Shown here piece by piece: positions 1 through 11,450 of a DNA stretch of 64,000 nucleotides. The position numbers and the translations under genes were made by a program. Every line of letters begins with the position of its first letter. Position 1 is the stretch's first letter. Source of the DNA: Irpex lacteus (taxonomy: Eukaryota > Basidiomycota > Agaricomycetes > Polyporales > Irpicaceae). The stretch lies in assembly GCA_001986395.2 (NCBI GenBank), contig MQVO02000066.1, positions 1-64,000 of the forward strand. The letters are read 5' to 3'. Under the pieces are notes generated by a model. That model did no database searches and was not told the DNA's origin. It worked only from the letters and a program-made list of their open reading frames with translations.

Positions 1-1120
1 GAGGGTTTACACACCATTCGAATACGCTGGTGATCTCATTTTTGGTGCACGGACACATCAACCAAGTGGCCCCAGTCGAATGGACTACGGCCCTGGCTTT
101 GGCTTCGGGCTTGGCTTGGAGGATGCTCATCCGTCGAGTGTGCTCCATACGCCTAATCTGCCTGGTATCGATGAGATCGAGCTGACGAACATCACTCTGA
201 ATGACCCTCATGAATCCGATCAAGAGCTTCCGGTGGCCATGTCTGTTGAAGACCCCTCGCAGACACTTTCCTCTACCTCCCCGAGTGATATGGGCTCTAC
301 AAGCGTGACTCTCCGGCTTTAGCTTTACAGGATTCGTTCCCGGGTCTCGCATTGGACGAGCTCGTGGGGATCCCCTCAAGTGACCCTGCAGATGAGGCTC
401 TCGGTCAGGACGCCGTGGACGTTACTCCAGATACAAGTCATCACGACACCCCGCCAGCCCACACCAGCACATGGATACAGGATGTCCGCTCGCGCCTCTA
501 CTGGCACCTCAGCTCATCATCGATCAATATCCGGTCCCACCATCCGAGCATCGCGTGTTCATGCCTCCACGCACAGGACAAAGCCAAGCTGTCCAGTCCT
601 AGAGCGAAGCCAGAAGTTACTTGATGGCCACTGCTACTCGTGCCGCCTTCGGCGCCCTGCCACTACCACCCACCTCCGTTCCACTTCCTCCTGACACCCC
701 CAGCTTTGTTCAGCAAGCCCCTGGCCGTACGCTGCCCTCGCCCGATTACAGCACGTACCAAGTACCCTACCTCGACCTACAGTACTACCACACAAACGAC
801 GCCCAAATGTTACCGAACATGGCTAGCAACGAATGACAGTCTGCCGCTTCGCGCGCAGGCGTTGGACCTCGCGCAGACCCTTGCACGGACGATGACTCCA
901 CAGGCTACGAATAGCGCAAAGCCATTCTGCATACCGCCGTCCTTTGATGCAGCTTGTGTCGGACAGTGCTAGTAGCGTGGGCAACGCTCATTCGAGGATG
1001 CCATCCTCGAATCATCATCGAGGGCAGAGTGTGGCGTCCGTTTCGCCACAGGATCTGGAGTTGAGGAAGGGAAACGATAATAAAAGGAAGAGGGCGAGTT
1101 GGGACGGTGGGCCTCGATGA
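1..1120 (+). pseudogene. Degenerate 3' part of a low-complexity regulatory-type protein, open at the left edge
   Basis: An open frame runs in from position 2 and continues through a Gly/Phe-rich stretch (FGFGLGLED, about 115-127) to a stop at 320. Coding character then switches to another frame (ALALQDSFPGLALDELVG, about 330-380), then to a third (IIDQYPVPPSEHRVFMPP, about 516-570, then FGALPLPPTSVPLP and YQVPYLDLQYYH), with internal stops at about 585 and 834. It returns to the first frame for a Ser- and Lys/Arg-rich tail ending SWDGGPR and a stop at 1118-1120. The Pro/Ser-rich composition and a basic KRKR motif near the end fit the C-terminus of a fungal transcription factor, but no DNA-binding domain is visible and I cannot name the family. 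No splice sites rejoin the frames, so I read this as a pseudogene rather than a multi-exon gene. Confidence 0.5.
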
Positions 1121-1627
1121 GAGGTCGAGTTTTGTTTAACCGGTTTCTGGTGGGGGACTCTTTTCGCGTATTTCTCCTCACTTTACTTTGCTATCGAGCG
1201 TAATAATGAGTTCCGGTGTTCTTTCGTGTATCATTCTGGAAGGCTCTTACATAGTTACGATTTCGGAATACTTATACTGACGGTAGTTCTGCGTTAAACA
1301 TTCGTAGAAATTGAACGTTTCACGATCGTCAGTTATTGTGGCATAAGGGATCTGAGCATGGGCATATCTGAAAACTATTACTAATGTTTCGCCTGCATGT
1401 AGCAGGACTGTGGAAAATACCGCGAGAATGTAAAAGAGGACATGAGTGGTACTTCATGGGTAAGCTGAAAACTCGAAGGAGGCAACGTAGAAGTGAAGCA
1501 AGTGCATATCAAAGGGTACCACGGTCTGGTTGTGAGTGGATCAATGTGAGATAAGTAGGAGACATCGTAGCAGAGAGACATACGTAAAATGAGAGGTAGA
1601 TGAGAAGAAATAGAGATAGTGAAGCCG
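1121..1627. other. Intergenic, nothing recognised
   Basis: This is AT-rich sequence between the left-edge remnant and the 3' end of the first P450. It should contain the downstream region of that minus-strand gene. I see no supported coding exon. Confidence 0.4.
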
Positions 1628-3243
1628 CTAGGTACGTTCTACCCGAACTCTCTTGCTGACGTGGATGTGAATAGGCTTATCCGTCCTCATTTGCCAGCGT
1701 TCTAGGAATGATGGGTTGGCACGGACAAATGGAGTGTTAAATGACCCTCCTGTCTCCGTTATAGCCTTGACATCTAGCGAGCACAGCACCAGAATAGTGA
1801 ATATCTTGAGGGTGTGCATCGCCAGATATCGCCCCTTGCACTGTGAGGGTAGGTGATATCAGCGTCAACTCTTATGGAATGAGTGGACAAGACCGCTTAC
1901 TATGTGTTCACCGGTGCCCCACGGAAGATACGGCCCCTTCTTCCCCTCCTTTACCAAGAACCTGTCCACCCGGAATTGCGACGGGCTGTCGTGGGTGCTG
2001 TTCTCGTAGTGGTGCATCATCGGGATGTTCGCTGTCACGAACTCGCCTTTCCGCAGAGGGTACGTCTCTCCGGTGCTGAGTGTGATGAACGTGTCCTCGC
2101 TAACCTCACGAACAGGTGCGATAACGGACGACAAGCGAAGGGCCTCCTTCACCGCAGAGGTGAGATAGGCAAATCCTGGGCCATCCAGCGCGCTGGCCGG
2201 AGCATCCAGGAGCGAGTCCATGTCCTTGAACTCCGCAGCGACAGTCTTGTCGATTTCATCGCGGACAAGATTCAGCGCATGTCGGTCGTTTAGTAGATAG
2301 GCGAAAATCCAGAACGCTGTGCGGATGGTAGAGGAATGAAGACCCCAGATGTACGTGACCATCAATGCGTCACGGTCGTCCTTGGTCAATTGAGGGTCTG
2401 CAAGAACCTTGAGTAGCTTAGTTGCGGGCTCAGGGAGGGTACCTATGCCACACTCAGGGCCAGCGTTATCGATGTAGGCAGCGACTTCAACGCGCATATG
2501 CTCGCGCGCCGAGGTTGCCGATCTGGAAAGGAAGGGGAGTTTGGAGATGATGTTGGTAAAGTTTGTATCGATGGCTTCGAAGTCAGGGAAGGTGGATAGA
2601 GGGAATTGTTCGCCAAAGACGCCTACTGACACTGCGGAGTATATCGCCTCGCCGACGAAGGTTGAGAGTGACAGCTTTGTTGGAAGGTCCGCGGAGAGCT
2701 TTGCGTTCTCCACGTAGTAGTATATAGTTCTATTGAGGGCTGGTGTGATGTGCATGAGCCCAGCCATAGAGAATAGGTCGCCAGAAAGTGGGAGTATGAC
2801 ATCCGGGAGGTAACGGCTAGCTTTGGTGCTGATTTTCCCAAGCGACGCGCTGACTTCCTCGTGTATGCTGTATGTGGACAGTGTGCGAGATTTATCCCGT
2901 AGAACAGCATGAATACCGATATCATCACAAATAATCACCATACGGCGACTACCGAGAAGACAGGTGAATACTGGACCGTACGCCGCCCTGCAAATCTTGT
3001 GTTCAATAGTATTGCATGGGAAATAGATGACAGTACTCACTTGCAACGATGAAAATATTTGAAGGGAGTATAGAGGTAGTAAAGTGCGTCCCCTAAGATC
3101 GGAAATGTAGGGAAGACGGTAGGAGGCGACCCGTAACGATGGCGCAGTGTGACATAGTAGTACCGGACGACATAGATCACAGGTATGACGAGAATAATGC
3201 CGAGGAGAATTATAGACCTGTGGCTAACTGCAGCGAACTCCAT
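1628..3243 (-). CDS. Cytochrome P450 A1 (CYP7/CYP8-like aspect), 500 aa, 3 exons
   Basis: The exons are 3041-3243, 1901-2987 and 1628-1840; phases agree and give 500 residues. It should be a haem-thiolate monooxygenase anchored in the ER by the hydrophobic N-terminus (residues about 9-27), followed by a Pro-rich hinge (GSPPTVFPTFP). The K-helix motif is EALR, the PERF-type motif is FRVDRF, and the haem loop is split exactly by the last intron: PWGTGEHI joined to CKGRYLA, giving the W-G-x-G-x-H-x-C-x-G-R pattern with its Cys ligand. The I-helix reads WGLHSSTIRTAFW and lacks the usual acid-Thr pair, as in CYP7/CYP8-type enzymes; family assignment is inference. The closest relative in the window is the gene at 7522-9145, whose middle exon has the same length (1,087 nt). 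The substrate is unknown; the setting suggests a lipid, sterol or terpenoid. Confidence 0.9.
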
Positions 3244-6200
3244 CTTGTGGATAGAGCGTCGATGCGGTAAGGGGGAATGTGGCCGCAAGGATTGTGGGGG
3301 ACTAATCGCTGTCGAGCAGAGGTAGATATAGGCATGAGAGGAGTGCTTCTGTGCGATGGTGGTCTGTGCGTATGTTTTCATTGACTGATTCGGATACCCC
3401 GCGAGGAGTCTGTCACTCACGTCGTTTCAAATTCGTCCTGTAGAGCATAACAGAGAGCTTACGCACTGCATGAGCCTGAAGACTCCGTCAGCTATTTTCG
3501 TGTCCCCAGCGGATTCAGTTCGACAGACATGTCACTGTCACTATCCATAATCGAGTTAGAAATCAATTGTTCAAGGTACGAACGCTTTACAATGGAAATA
3601 TCGCACCTTCGAGCAAGATATTGTCACCCCCTGTATATATATTGAGGCAGATTAACACTTCATATCTCTCTAAATGCCAATGAGAGCCCCTAGACCTGCT
3701 ACAGTCCCTATAATCAAATTGAAGTTGCCGACATTTAAGACTGGAGAAGGAATAAATTTCGCCGAAGCGATCCCTCATACGACAATATTGGATAGGCACT
3801 AGAATATAATGATCAGCGCCCAAGCCTGAGATACGAGTTAAATTGGCGGGGTTTGTACATAGGGCTTCCCGTGGTGTGATCTGGCCTTGACTTGCTGTTG
3901 TCGCTGAGAAGCAGCTGCTTTGCGTCGTAATAACTTGAGAATGTTAGCTAAAATGAGGAACATACTAGTACAGTAGCTTAGCGTCCCAAGCTTCTCAGTC
4001 TACAATTGTCATAACTCGCCATTAGGAACAGCAACATTTGTCGTGTAATATAAGACATAACTCGCCTGCTGAAGTCATGCCAGCGCACGGAGGTAAACAG
4101 GTGCTCGGAAACGCACAGCAATTCCTGGATTTGGGAGTCTAAGACTGCATCATCAGTGCCTGTTATACTACACATCAAAAGCGTAATCGATGCTTATACC
4201 CTTATCCAACTCGATCACGGTGTACGGTGCTGTACCCCATTTAGTTTACACCTCGAGGCCTCGACTCGCATCGTGGACAGGTACAAGAGGATAAGTATTC
4301 ATCATCTGTTAGGTAAGTGTCAACATGGTTGACGTCAATGCAGCGTTCAAGTTCGACGTTCATAGCCCACGTACAGTTGTGCCACTGCCAACAACTGCAT
4401 AAGAGTCTCTTTATTTCCCCTAGGTCTAACACGCCACCGGAAGAGAGTACGAGCTCACCGGCCTTTGGTGTGGGTATGAAGTGTTTTCTGGACCTTGATT
4501 ATACACAGTTACTTGATATGAGTAAAGAAGCAAATACCGTACCAGAGTACCTTTCGACGAATAAGGGGGCATGCACGCTGACTGTTGATACTTACTGTCA
4601 GCTAAAACAGGCTTATCGCTCTCTTCCATTTACTGCAATCGCGCTAGAGTCTAGAGTCTGTTTGTGCTGTCAGCGTACCACAGGGGATTGTCTTGAAAAC
4701 GTAAGATCTAAACCTAAATGAGCGCATATCGAGCAGAAGAATATCAAAGGCACGCTTACACTACGGAGAAAAATCTTGTATCTTCCAAGTTGTGAATGTC
4801 ACCGTAGAACGAATGGTAGGTTTGCTATTCAGATTGACGCGAGATAAGTGCATGATTGCTAAGAGCCAATGGAGAACGACAAACCCGTTGAGAATCCTTC
4901 AATCTGTCAACACTTCAGATCGGAGCAAGACTGGTCTGACAATGTCACCAAGTTTGTGCCCCGCAGGTGAGCGCGAGACTTTCCACGATGGTAATGGTCA
5001 AGCCCGGAATACAGGCTGTACAAGCACGCCATTCACACAGAGTGTCATTGCGACGTCCTCTAGAACAAGGGCGCTCTTGCGCTCTTTACCCCGCCGATCA
5101 CCAAAGTGCCTGGAAACTCTACAGAGGAGGTGTAAGCAAACGGGCACTGTCAAGGCGAGGCGCCTTCCGATACTTTTGTCATTGGTGACGTTGTAGTCAG
5201 TATAAAGCGACGGTGTGTTAGGGGCTGGTACTCACACGGTCGAGACCCAGATGGAAACGGATTGACGACTGTTCCAAGTATGACGGTTGTTCCGACATGC
5301 TCGGTAGTGCGCCGCCACATATACGAGTAGTAATAACATGAATACGGGGGCTAAAGCTACATCAATTTGTGAAGTAAAAGACATGAAAGACTTGTTGAAC
5401 TCACTAGATAAACGCAAGGCCCCCAGAAGACTCCAAGCATGGGCACATACCGCGGATGAGTATCGTAGCATTGCATAGTTCTTGCGAGTCAGAAAGAGCT
5501 ATTTGATGTCTCGGAAGGCGAAAGTCTTGATATCCAAGTATAGCTGACTGCGGATGTACCAATATCATTCAAAGAATATGATAAGTAAAACCAGCATGTA
5601 CCATAGTACTTACCTGGTACTTAGTGTAAGCTTGAGCCGCATGGCAAACGGTTTGAAGCACCCAAATCGTACAGGCGTGCTGGAAGAAAACGTGCGTTTA
5701 GCATTTTGTAAAGTATAGCACGTCTAGAGCAGAGTGCACCTGGCCATGGACCAGCCTCCCACATACTCAGTGGAAACCATTGTGCTCGCAAGCTCACTAA
5801 GTGTCTGACGCGTTTCGTGAGGCAGGAAAGCGTCTATCAGCTGAGTCTGTTTCTGAGATACAGAACGACGCTAGAGTTTGGAGCTCAGATTGATCGCCGG
5901 TGAGAGCCTCGTGGCTTGCTTATCATGCGACGCATACGAGGACTCGGAGGGTCTTTTCATGATGTTGCCATTCGCTGTTGTCCTTCCATAAGCTGAGGAA
6001 GTGATTTGAGAGCCTGTGATTTCCCCCGGCGGTCGCGAACCTCTTCGTGAAGAAGCTCATTGGTGAAGCTCCTGAGTGTTGTGCCAGGGAGTATCGTGTC
6101 ATTATCAACCAGCACTTAAATCCTTTCCCTTTAGCTTTCATTACAGTGCCAGTGCCCCTCGGAAACTATCATTCATCCAAAATTATACGTTTTACAGATC

Positions 6201-6542
6201 GCCCTTACTCAGAGAATAATGCGTCATAAGTATAATGAACATACAAGCCGAGCACGGCTCATGGTGAGCCTCATGACCATCGTATTGTGCAGCGTGTTCA
6301 CAAACGGATTATTGAATTCAAACAGGTACAGTCATTCCGAGGCTCGAGGTGCCGGTGATCGATGACCACCATTCTCAGCTCATGACGAACATCTCTCCTC
6401 CACCGCATGGGAATGCTGAAATCTCCCTGTACTGCGAAGTACTTATATCGTCAATCCCACAGACTCAGTATTAGGATCACTCATCACAGGGGACAACACA
6501 GAACTTGCTGTGATTATTTCCCATCTTTCCCAACCATCAGCA
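3244..6542. other. Long gene-poor interval
   Basis: This 3.3-kb stretch upstream of P450 A1 should include its promoter. I found only short unsupported open frames on both strands, with no splice-consistent exon chain and no resemblance to the neighbouring gene families. It could be decayed repeat or gene sequence too old to recognise. Confidence 0.35.
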
Positions 6543-6639
6543 ATGCCCAACGTCTTACGTCCCCTCGTCGAGTCTCCATTTGAAAGCCTAGTGGCCATTG
6601 GCTGGATCTTCCTTGCTACTGCCACAGTTTATTCAAAGG
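6543..6639 (+). pseudogene. Isolated N-terminal membrane-anchor exon, probable gene remnant
   Basis: The ATG at 6543 opens a 32-codon exon with a clear hydrophobic anchor (AIGWIFLATATVYSK). It ends at a possible GTCTGT donor, a donor form also used in the intact MFS and P450 genes here. The next plausible acceptor (CTGCAG, about 6690-6700) leads within a few codons to a stop, so only the first exon appears to survive. The sequence resembles the N-terminal anchor of a microsomal enzyme such as a P450, but nothing more specific can be seen. Confidence 0.3.
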
Positions 6640-7521
6640 TCTGTCTATCTTGCTAGCTCACACTCCGTGGGATGTTTATTGACGTATTTCCTGCAGCTGC
6701 GCTCCCGCTGCACATCTTGTTAGCCTCATTTCGTCTCGTACAGTTTCGGGGTTTCAGTCCTCGCACCACCATATACCAAATACCCAAATAACCTTTTAAT
6801 TAAACACAAGGAGAAAGTACGTGTCCAGGTTCTAAAACGTGTCAATATGGAAAGACTAATAAGGCTACAGTACAGTCATGTCAGCACATTGCAGATCATC
6901 GATGGCCCATTCTACGGTATTCTTTAGGCCCACAGGATTCCCGCATCGTTAAGAGTGGGGAATCCAAGCAATATCAACCGGCCAGGCACAAATGGTGGAT
7001 AATAGTGGATTCTGAATCACCCCTTTCTGAACGATACAGTGCCAGTACTGCTGCCTGGCCATGATGTTCATCAAGAATACCTTCTACCTCTTTCTCCTCA
7101 GTCGACTTCACCGTGAACGTAATAATGACTTTCAAGTCCAACTTTCTTCCTGTACCATCTTAGCAGGCTCTCGTTGTGGCACGAAATGCAATGAGTCTGA
7201 GATAGGTGTTCAAACCCGTGAGCTTACTACAATTGATGATTATTGGGATTGGATGGTCCGACTACTTGCGTGCAATTCTTGGCTTACAAGATCAGGTCGC
7301 GGAGGTGATAACAAAAACGCAATCGAGAACAGGTCCGCTACCGTCGAAAACAGGAATGCAAAGGAGGGAGGGTTGGGTGGATAATAAGCATTCTAGCCGA
7401 AATGCAAAGTAAGGATCGACATGGCTGGAAACCTTCGTATCAGAGAGTATATGCGTAGAGAAAAGGGAAGAGAATAGATAAAGCCAGTCTAATTGGTAAC
7501 GGTCCCATGGGCCGTGGTGCA
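6640..7521. other. Intergenic, nothing recognised
   Basis: No supported exon was found. The right part is the downstream region of P450 A2. Confidence 0.35.
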
Positions 7522-9145
7522 CTAGAGTGCACCTTGCATCTGTGCTCTTTCGCTGACACGGATGTTGATAGGCTTGTTGGTCCTCATCTGCCAGCGCTCC
7601 AAGAATGTCGGGTTAGCATGGACAAATGGAGCGCGAAATTGCCCTCCAGACTCCGTTACAGCTGAGACGTCCAACGAGCGTAGCACCAAAATCGTGAATA
7701 TCTTGAGGGTGTGCATCGCCAAGTATCGTCCCTTGCACTACGAGAGAAGATTAAATCAATGTTAGGGTTTCAGAAACGATTCAAAAGCCTAGCTCACGAT
7801 ATGTTCGCCGCTGCCCCATGGAAGGTATGGCCCCTTCTTTCCTTCCTTGACCAGAAACCTGTCGACTCGATACTCGAATGGGTTGTCATACGCGCTATTC
7901 TCGTAGTGATGCATCATCGGGATGTTCGCTGTCACGAACTCGCCTTTCCGCAGAGGGTACGTCTCTCCGGTACTGAGAGTGATGAATGTATCCTCTTCGA
8001 CCTCGCGGACAGGTGTGATCACGGATGACAAACGAAGGGCCTCCTTCACCGCAGAGGTGAGATAGGCAAATCCGGGGCCATCAAGCGCGCTGGCCGGAGC
8101 ATCCAGGAGCGAGTCCATGTCCTTGAACTCCGCAGCGACAGTCTTGTCGATCTCGTCCCGGACAAGGTTCAGCGCACGTTGATCGTTGAGTAGATAGGCG
8201 AAAAGCCAAAACGCTGTGCGGATGGTAGAGGAATGAAGACCCCAAATGTACGTGACCATCAATGCGTCGCGATCATCCTTAGTCAGTTGAGGGTCTGCGA
8301 GAACCTTGAGAAGCTTAGTTGCGGGTTCAGGGAGGGTGCCTATGCCGCACTCAGGGCCAGCGTTATCGATGTAGGCAGCGACTTCAACGCGCATATGTTC
8401 GCGCGATGGTATGGTCGACTTGGAAAGGAAAGGAATCCTGGAGACGATGTTGGTGAAGTTCGCGTCGATGGTTTCGAAGTCGGGGAAGGTGGATAGAGGG
8501 AATTGTTCACCAAAGACGCCCACTGATACTGCGGAGTATATCGCCTCGCCGACAAAAGTTGAGAGCGGAAGCATTGTCCGCCCATTTGTGGAAAGCTTTG
8601 AGTTCTCCACGTAGTAGTATATGGTCCTATTTAGTGCTGGGGTGATGTGCATGAGTCCTGTCGGCGAAAATATGTCGCCGGAGAGTGGGAGGAGAAAATC
8701 AGGGAGATAGCGGCTAGCTTTGGGGCTAATGCTCCCTAGCGATGCGCTGACATCCTGGTGTATGGTGTATGTGGAAAGTATACGAGTCTTGTCCCGTAAG
8801 ACAGCTTGAATTCCCACATCGTCACATACGACGACCATACGACGATGCCCCAAAAGGCATCGGAATACTGGGCCATATTCAGTACTGTAAACCTTTGGCA
8901 TTAGTACTGCGAGAGAGTGTGACTATGAAAAAACCCTACCAGCAACGGCGGAAGTACTTGAAGGGAGTGTATAGGTAAGGAAAGGCGTCTCCTATAAAGG
9001 GAAGGGTAGGCCAGACAGTGGGAGGAGACCCATGACGCTGACTCAGAATGGCATAGTAGTAATGCACGACATAGGCGAAGGGTATTGTGAGGGCAGCAAT
9101 GAGAATGGGGCTGGTAGGCCACTGGTCGTTTGCACCGAGTGTCAT
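7522..9145 (-). CDS. Cytochrome P450 A2, paralogue of A1, 502 aa, 3 exons
   Basis: The exons are 8940-9145, 7798-8884 and 7522-7737; phases agree and give 502 residues. It has the same architecture as the gene at 1628-3243: a 1,087-nt second exon, the same intron splitting the haem loop (PWGSGEHI joined to CKGRYLA), the same I-helix variant (WGLHSSTIRTAFW) and the same EALR and YRVDRF motifs. Identity to A1 is high over the catalytic part and lower in the N-terminal anchor (LIAALTIPFAYVVHYYYAI). All visible key residues are intact, so I expect a functional ER monooxygenase. A1 and A2 are a same-strand duplication about 4.3 kb apart. Exon 1 uses a GTAGGG donor, weaker than the GTGAGT of A1 at the same place. 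Confidence 0.9.
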
Positions 9146-11159
9146 CTTGGAGATGAGCGTTTCCCTGTGTAGGTTGAGAGGAGGTGTGCAGTACGACAGG
9201 ACAGAGGGGATTTACTTACGTTGGGAGAGCTACAAACGGAGCTTTAAGAGGAGGATCCCTCTGTTACGCACCAACCGCTTATACACAGGCTGTCCTTAAC
9301 TGAAGTAATCGAGTGCTCTGTAAGAGGCTTGTCATCGGCGTCGTTCACGCCGTCCTTCCGAGCATGCAGCCCGAGACAATCTGAATACTACACAGGGTTG
9401 AAAGCTTCACGTACTCTTGTCACGTCGATGTTTCATGAAATAAGTTGTGCTAGATGCTATAAACGTATTTGTTAATTAATGACGACTGCAATCGAAGACA
9501 TCTATACGATGACGATCTCACACCTTCAAGTTTCAATAACGCCGCCGCCCGGAACATGCACGCAGATTGACAACTTATCAAGCTAGAAGCCGATGTAACA
9601 GTATAATCCAATCGCCAATGCTCTAAATCGGAGCATGGGTAGGACCTAGGATTCCACCGACTCCGAAATCGTCCTCAAGCTGGTAGTCGAGCAGCTGGCA
9701 CACAATGAGTATCAACTTAGCTGTTGGCTGCAATGACAGGCTCACCGTACCCAGGTCCAAGTATCGTTGAAAGCCGCAACATGCCTGCCTGCACAACATG
9801 GAAGGAGATCCTCCTTGCATCAAAATGGCGAGGCGCACTAGCTTGTAGTAGGGAATAGATAGGACAAGCGAATGACATAGACGGCTGGGCTTCTAAGTCC
9901 AGGAGCTTGCAGGGCAGACTATTGCAGAGGAAGGGTTGGGGTCGGCACCGTGATCCGCCGTAAAGAGGAAAACACCTGATGTCAGATAAGGCCTGAAACG
10001 ATCGTCATCTGCGGTCAAAGTGTCAGTATAGGTCTGGATACACATAATTAAGCCAGCGATAGCCAGAAGAACGGCCTACCGCTGGTGCCTACATACCGCA
10101 TGGTAATCTTATAACGCTTGTATCTTACTCATACGGTAATACTTTACAAGACAATCACGATCTGTCAGATTTAGTTCGTACTCTACGATGCTGCATAAGA
10201 ATATAAGTAGATACAGCAAGTCAAATGCCACGCACGAACTGAGCACAAGGCCCCGATGCAACGTCCGTCAGGAATACGTCTGCATATGTGTCTGTTGGCT
10301 CAGAGAGTGGGTTCGGTACACCATCGAATGGGATAATATGTTGTCTTTGAAAGGACTCGCCTGGGTGGTGCGGCGTTATGCCCACATATCCACACTCACG
10401 ATCGCGAGACCCGATAGAAACGCGGTGACGGCATTTCTCGCGGTCTCCTGATGGCATCAATTTCTCGATCTCTTGGAAGTGTGCCGCTTCGTAGTTGCTA
10501 AGTAGTACTACATATTAGAGCACTGTCAGTGAAACAGACGATAACACCCACTGCGACAAAGCGACCCACAAAACGAGTGTTCACGAGGAGGTTCAAACGT
10601 GGCGATACCTTGAAGATTGGAATAGTTGAGAGGCCTCGAGTAGTACACATCAACGTCGGGACCCTGAGGCATGGAACGCAAACATTTGGAATGAACGATG
10701 TGCGCTTCCATGAGGCTCGAGGCAGTTTCAAACGAACTAAATTTCGAATGAATAGCCACTTAGTTGACAGAATTCATCCACCTTCAAGTACCAAATTCAT
10801 ATGTTTAAAAGCGATGGTGCTCATTTCTACCGTAACTGTCCTACTGTAATGTAAGAGTGTCAGTGGATTTCGTGGTATGAAGCCTGCGCAGAATCATACA
10901 TACTTGTACGTTGGGAGTCTGGACGTGCTCGGCGCACTTCGCACTCGCACGAGGAAGCTACAAAATATCCATGTCAAAAGAAGTCTACGTTGTGGCGAAA
11001 ACATCTTCCCTTTCAGCCATGGAAATTTGTCTAGAATGAGGTACGTCGACGCTCTGTTGTAACGAATTCAGTAATCCCAGCGAGTGATTGGGTGGTGTCT
11101 ATCAGTGACTGCCACACTGAGTGCCGGTGAATAGCGGGCACTCAGATAATGTTGAGAAG
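9146..11159. other. Gene-poor interval upstream of P450 A2
   Basis: No exon chain could be supported. A minus-strand frame at about 10620-10759 looks mildly coding and ends near a GTATCG donor, but no neighbouring exon was found. Given the methyltransferase remnant just to the right, this may be older decayed coding sequence. Confidence 0.3.
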
Positions 11160-11450
11160 TTCTCGCACCGTAAATGAAGCTAACATTGGCTGAGACGTTT
11201 AGGAGTGGCGCTTTGCGATTATCTACGAAGAACTCCGGAAATATATCAGATTGACTGTCAATTATGGCGATAATCATGCACTATAACTTACCTTGCGAAC
11301 ATTCTTGTGCGCACCACAGACATACTCATAACAAACTACCAGTAGTTGCCGGGCTTTAACACCGCAGAGTTTCTCCTGCACGATACATCGAGAGCAACCA
11401 TGCCCGATTGGAGATAGGTACGGGAGAAGAGACGGTGTTTGTGGCGCGGG
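11160..11450 (-). pseudogene. Decayed Erg6-like methyltransferase copy (parts of exons 1 and 2)
   Basis: The reverse strand at about 11165-11220 reads LLNVSANVSFIYG, matching LINFSANVTFIHG in exon 2 of the methyltransferase at 19283-20403, and the DNA matches too (AACATTGGCTGA shared on the plus strand). Further up, about 11300-11450, the DNA still aligns with exon 1 over the basic RQRHKHYLFSRL part and the SAM-binding motif region, but the glycine motif itself is destroyed and the frame is broken. A GTAAGT donor remains at the position of the exon 1 donor of the intact gene. I could not find the later exons. It is a dead duplicate of the window's own methyltransferase. Confidence 0.6.

Noticed and set aside
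1883..2293. Plus-strand frame of 136 codons opposite P450 A1
   Set aside because: It is the antisense shadow of a well-supported P450 exon.
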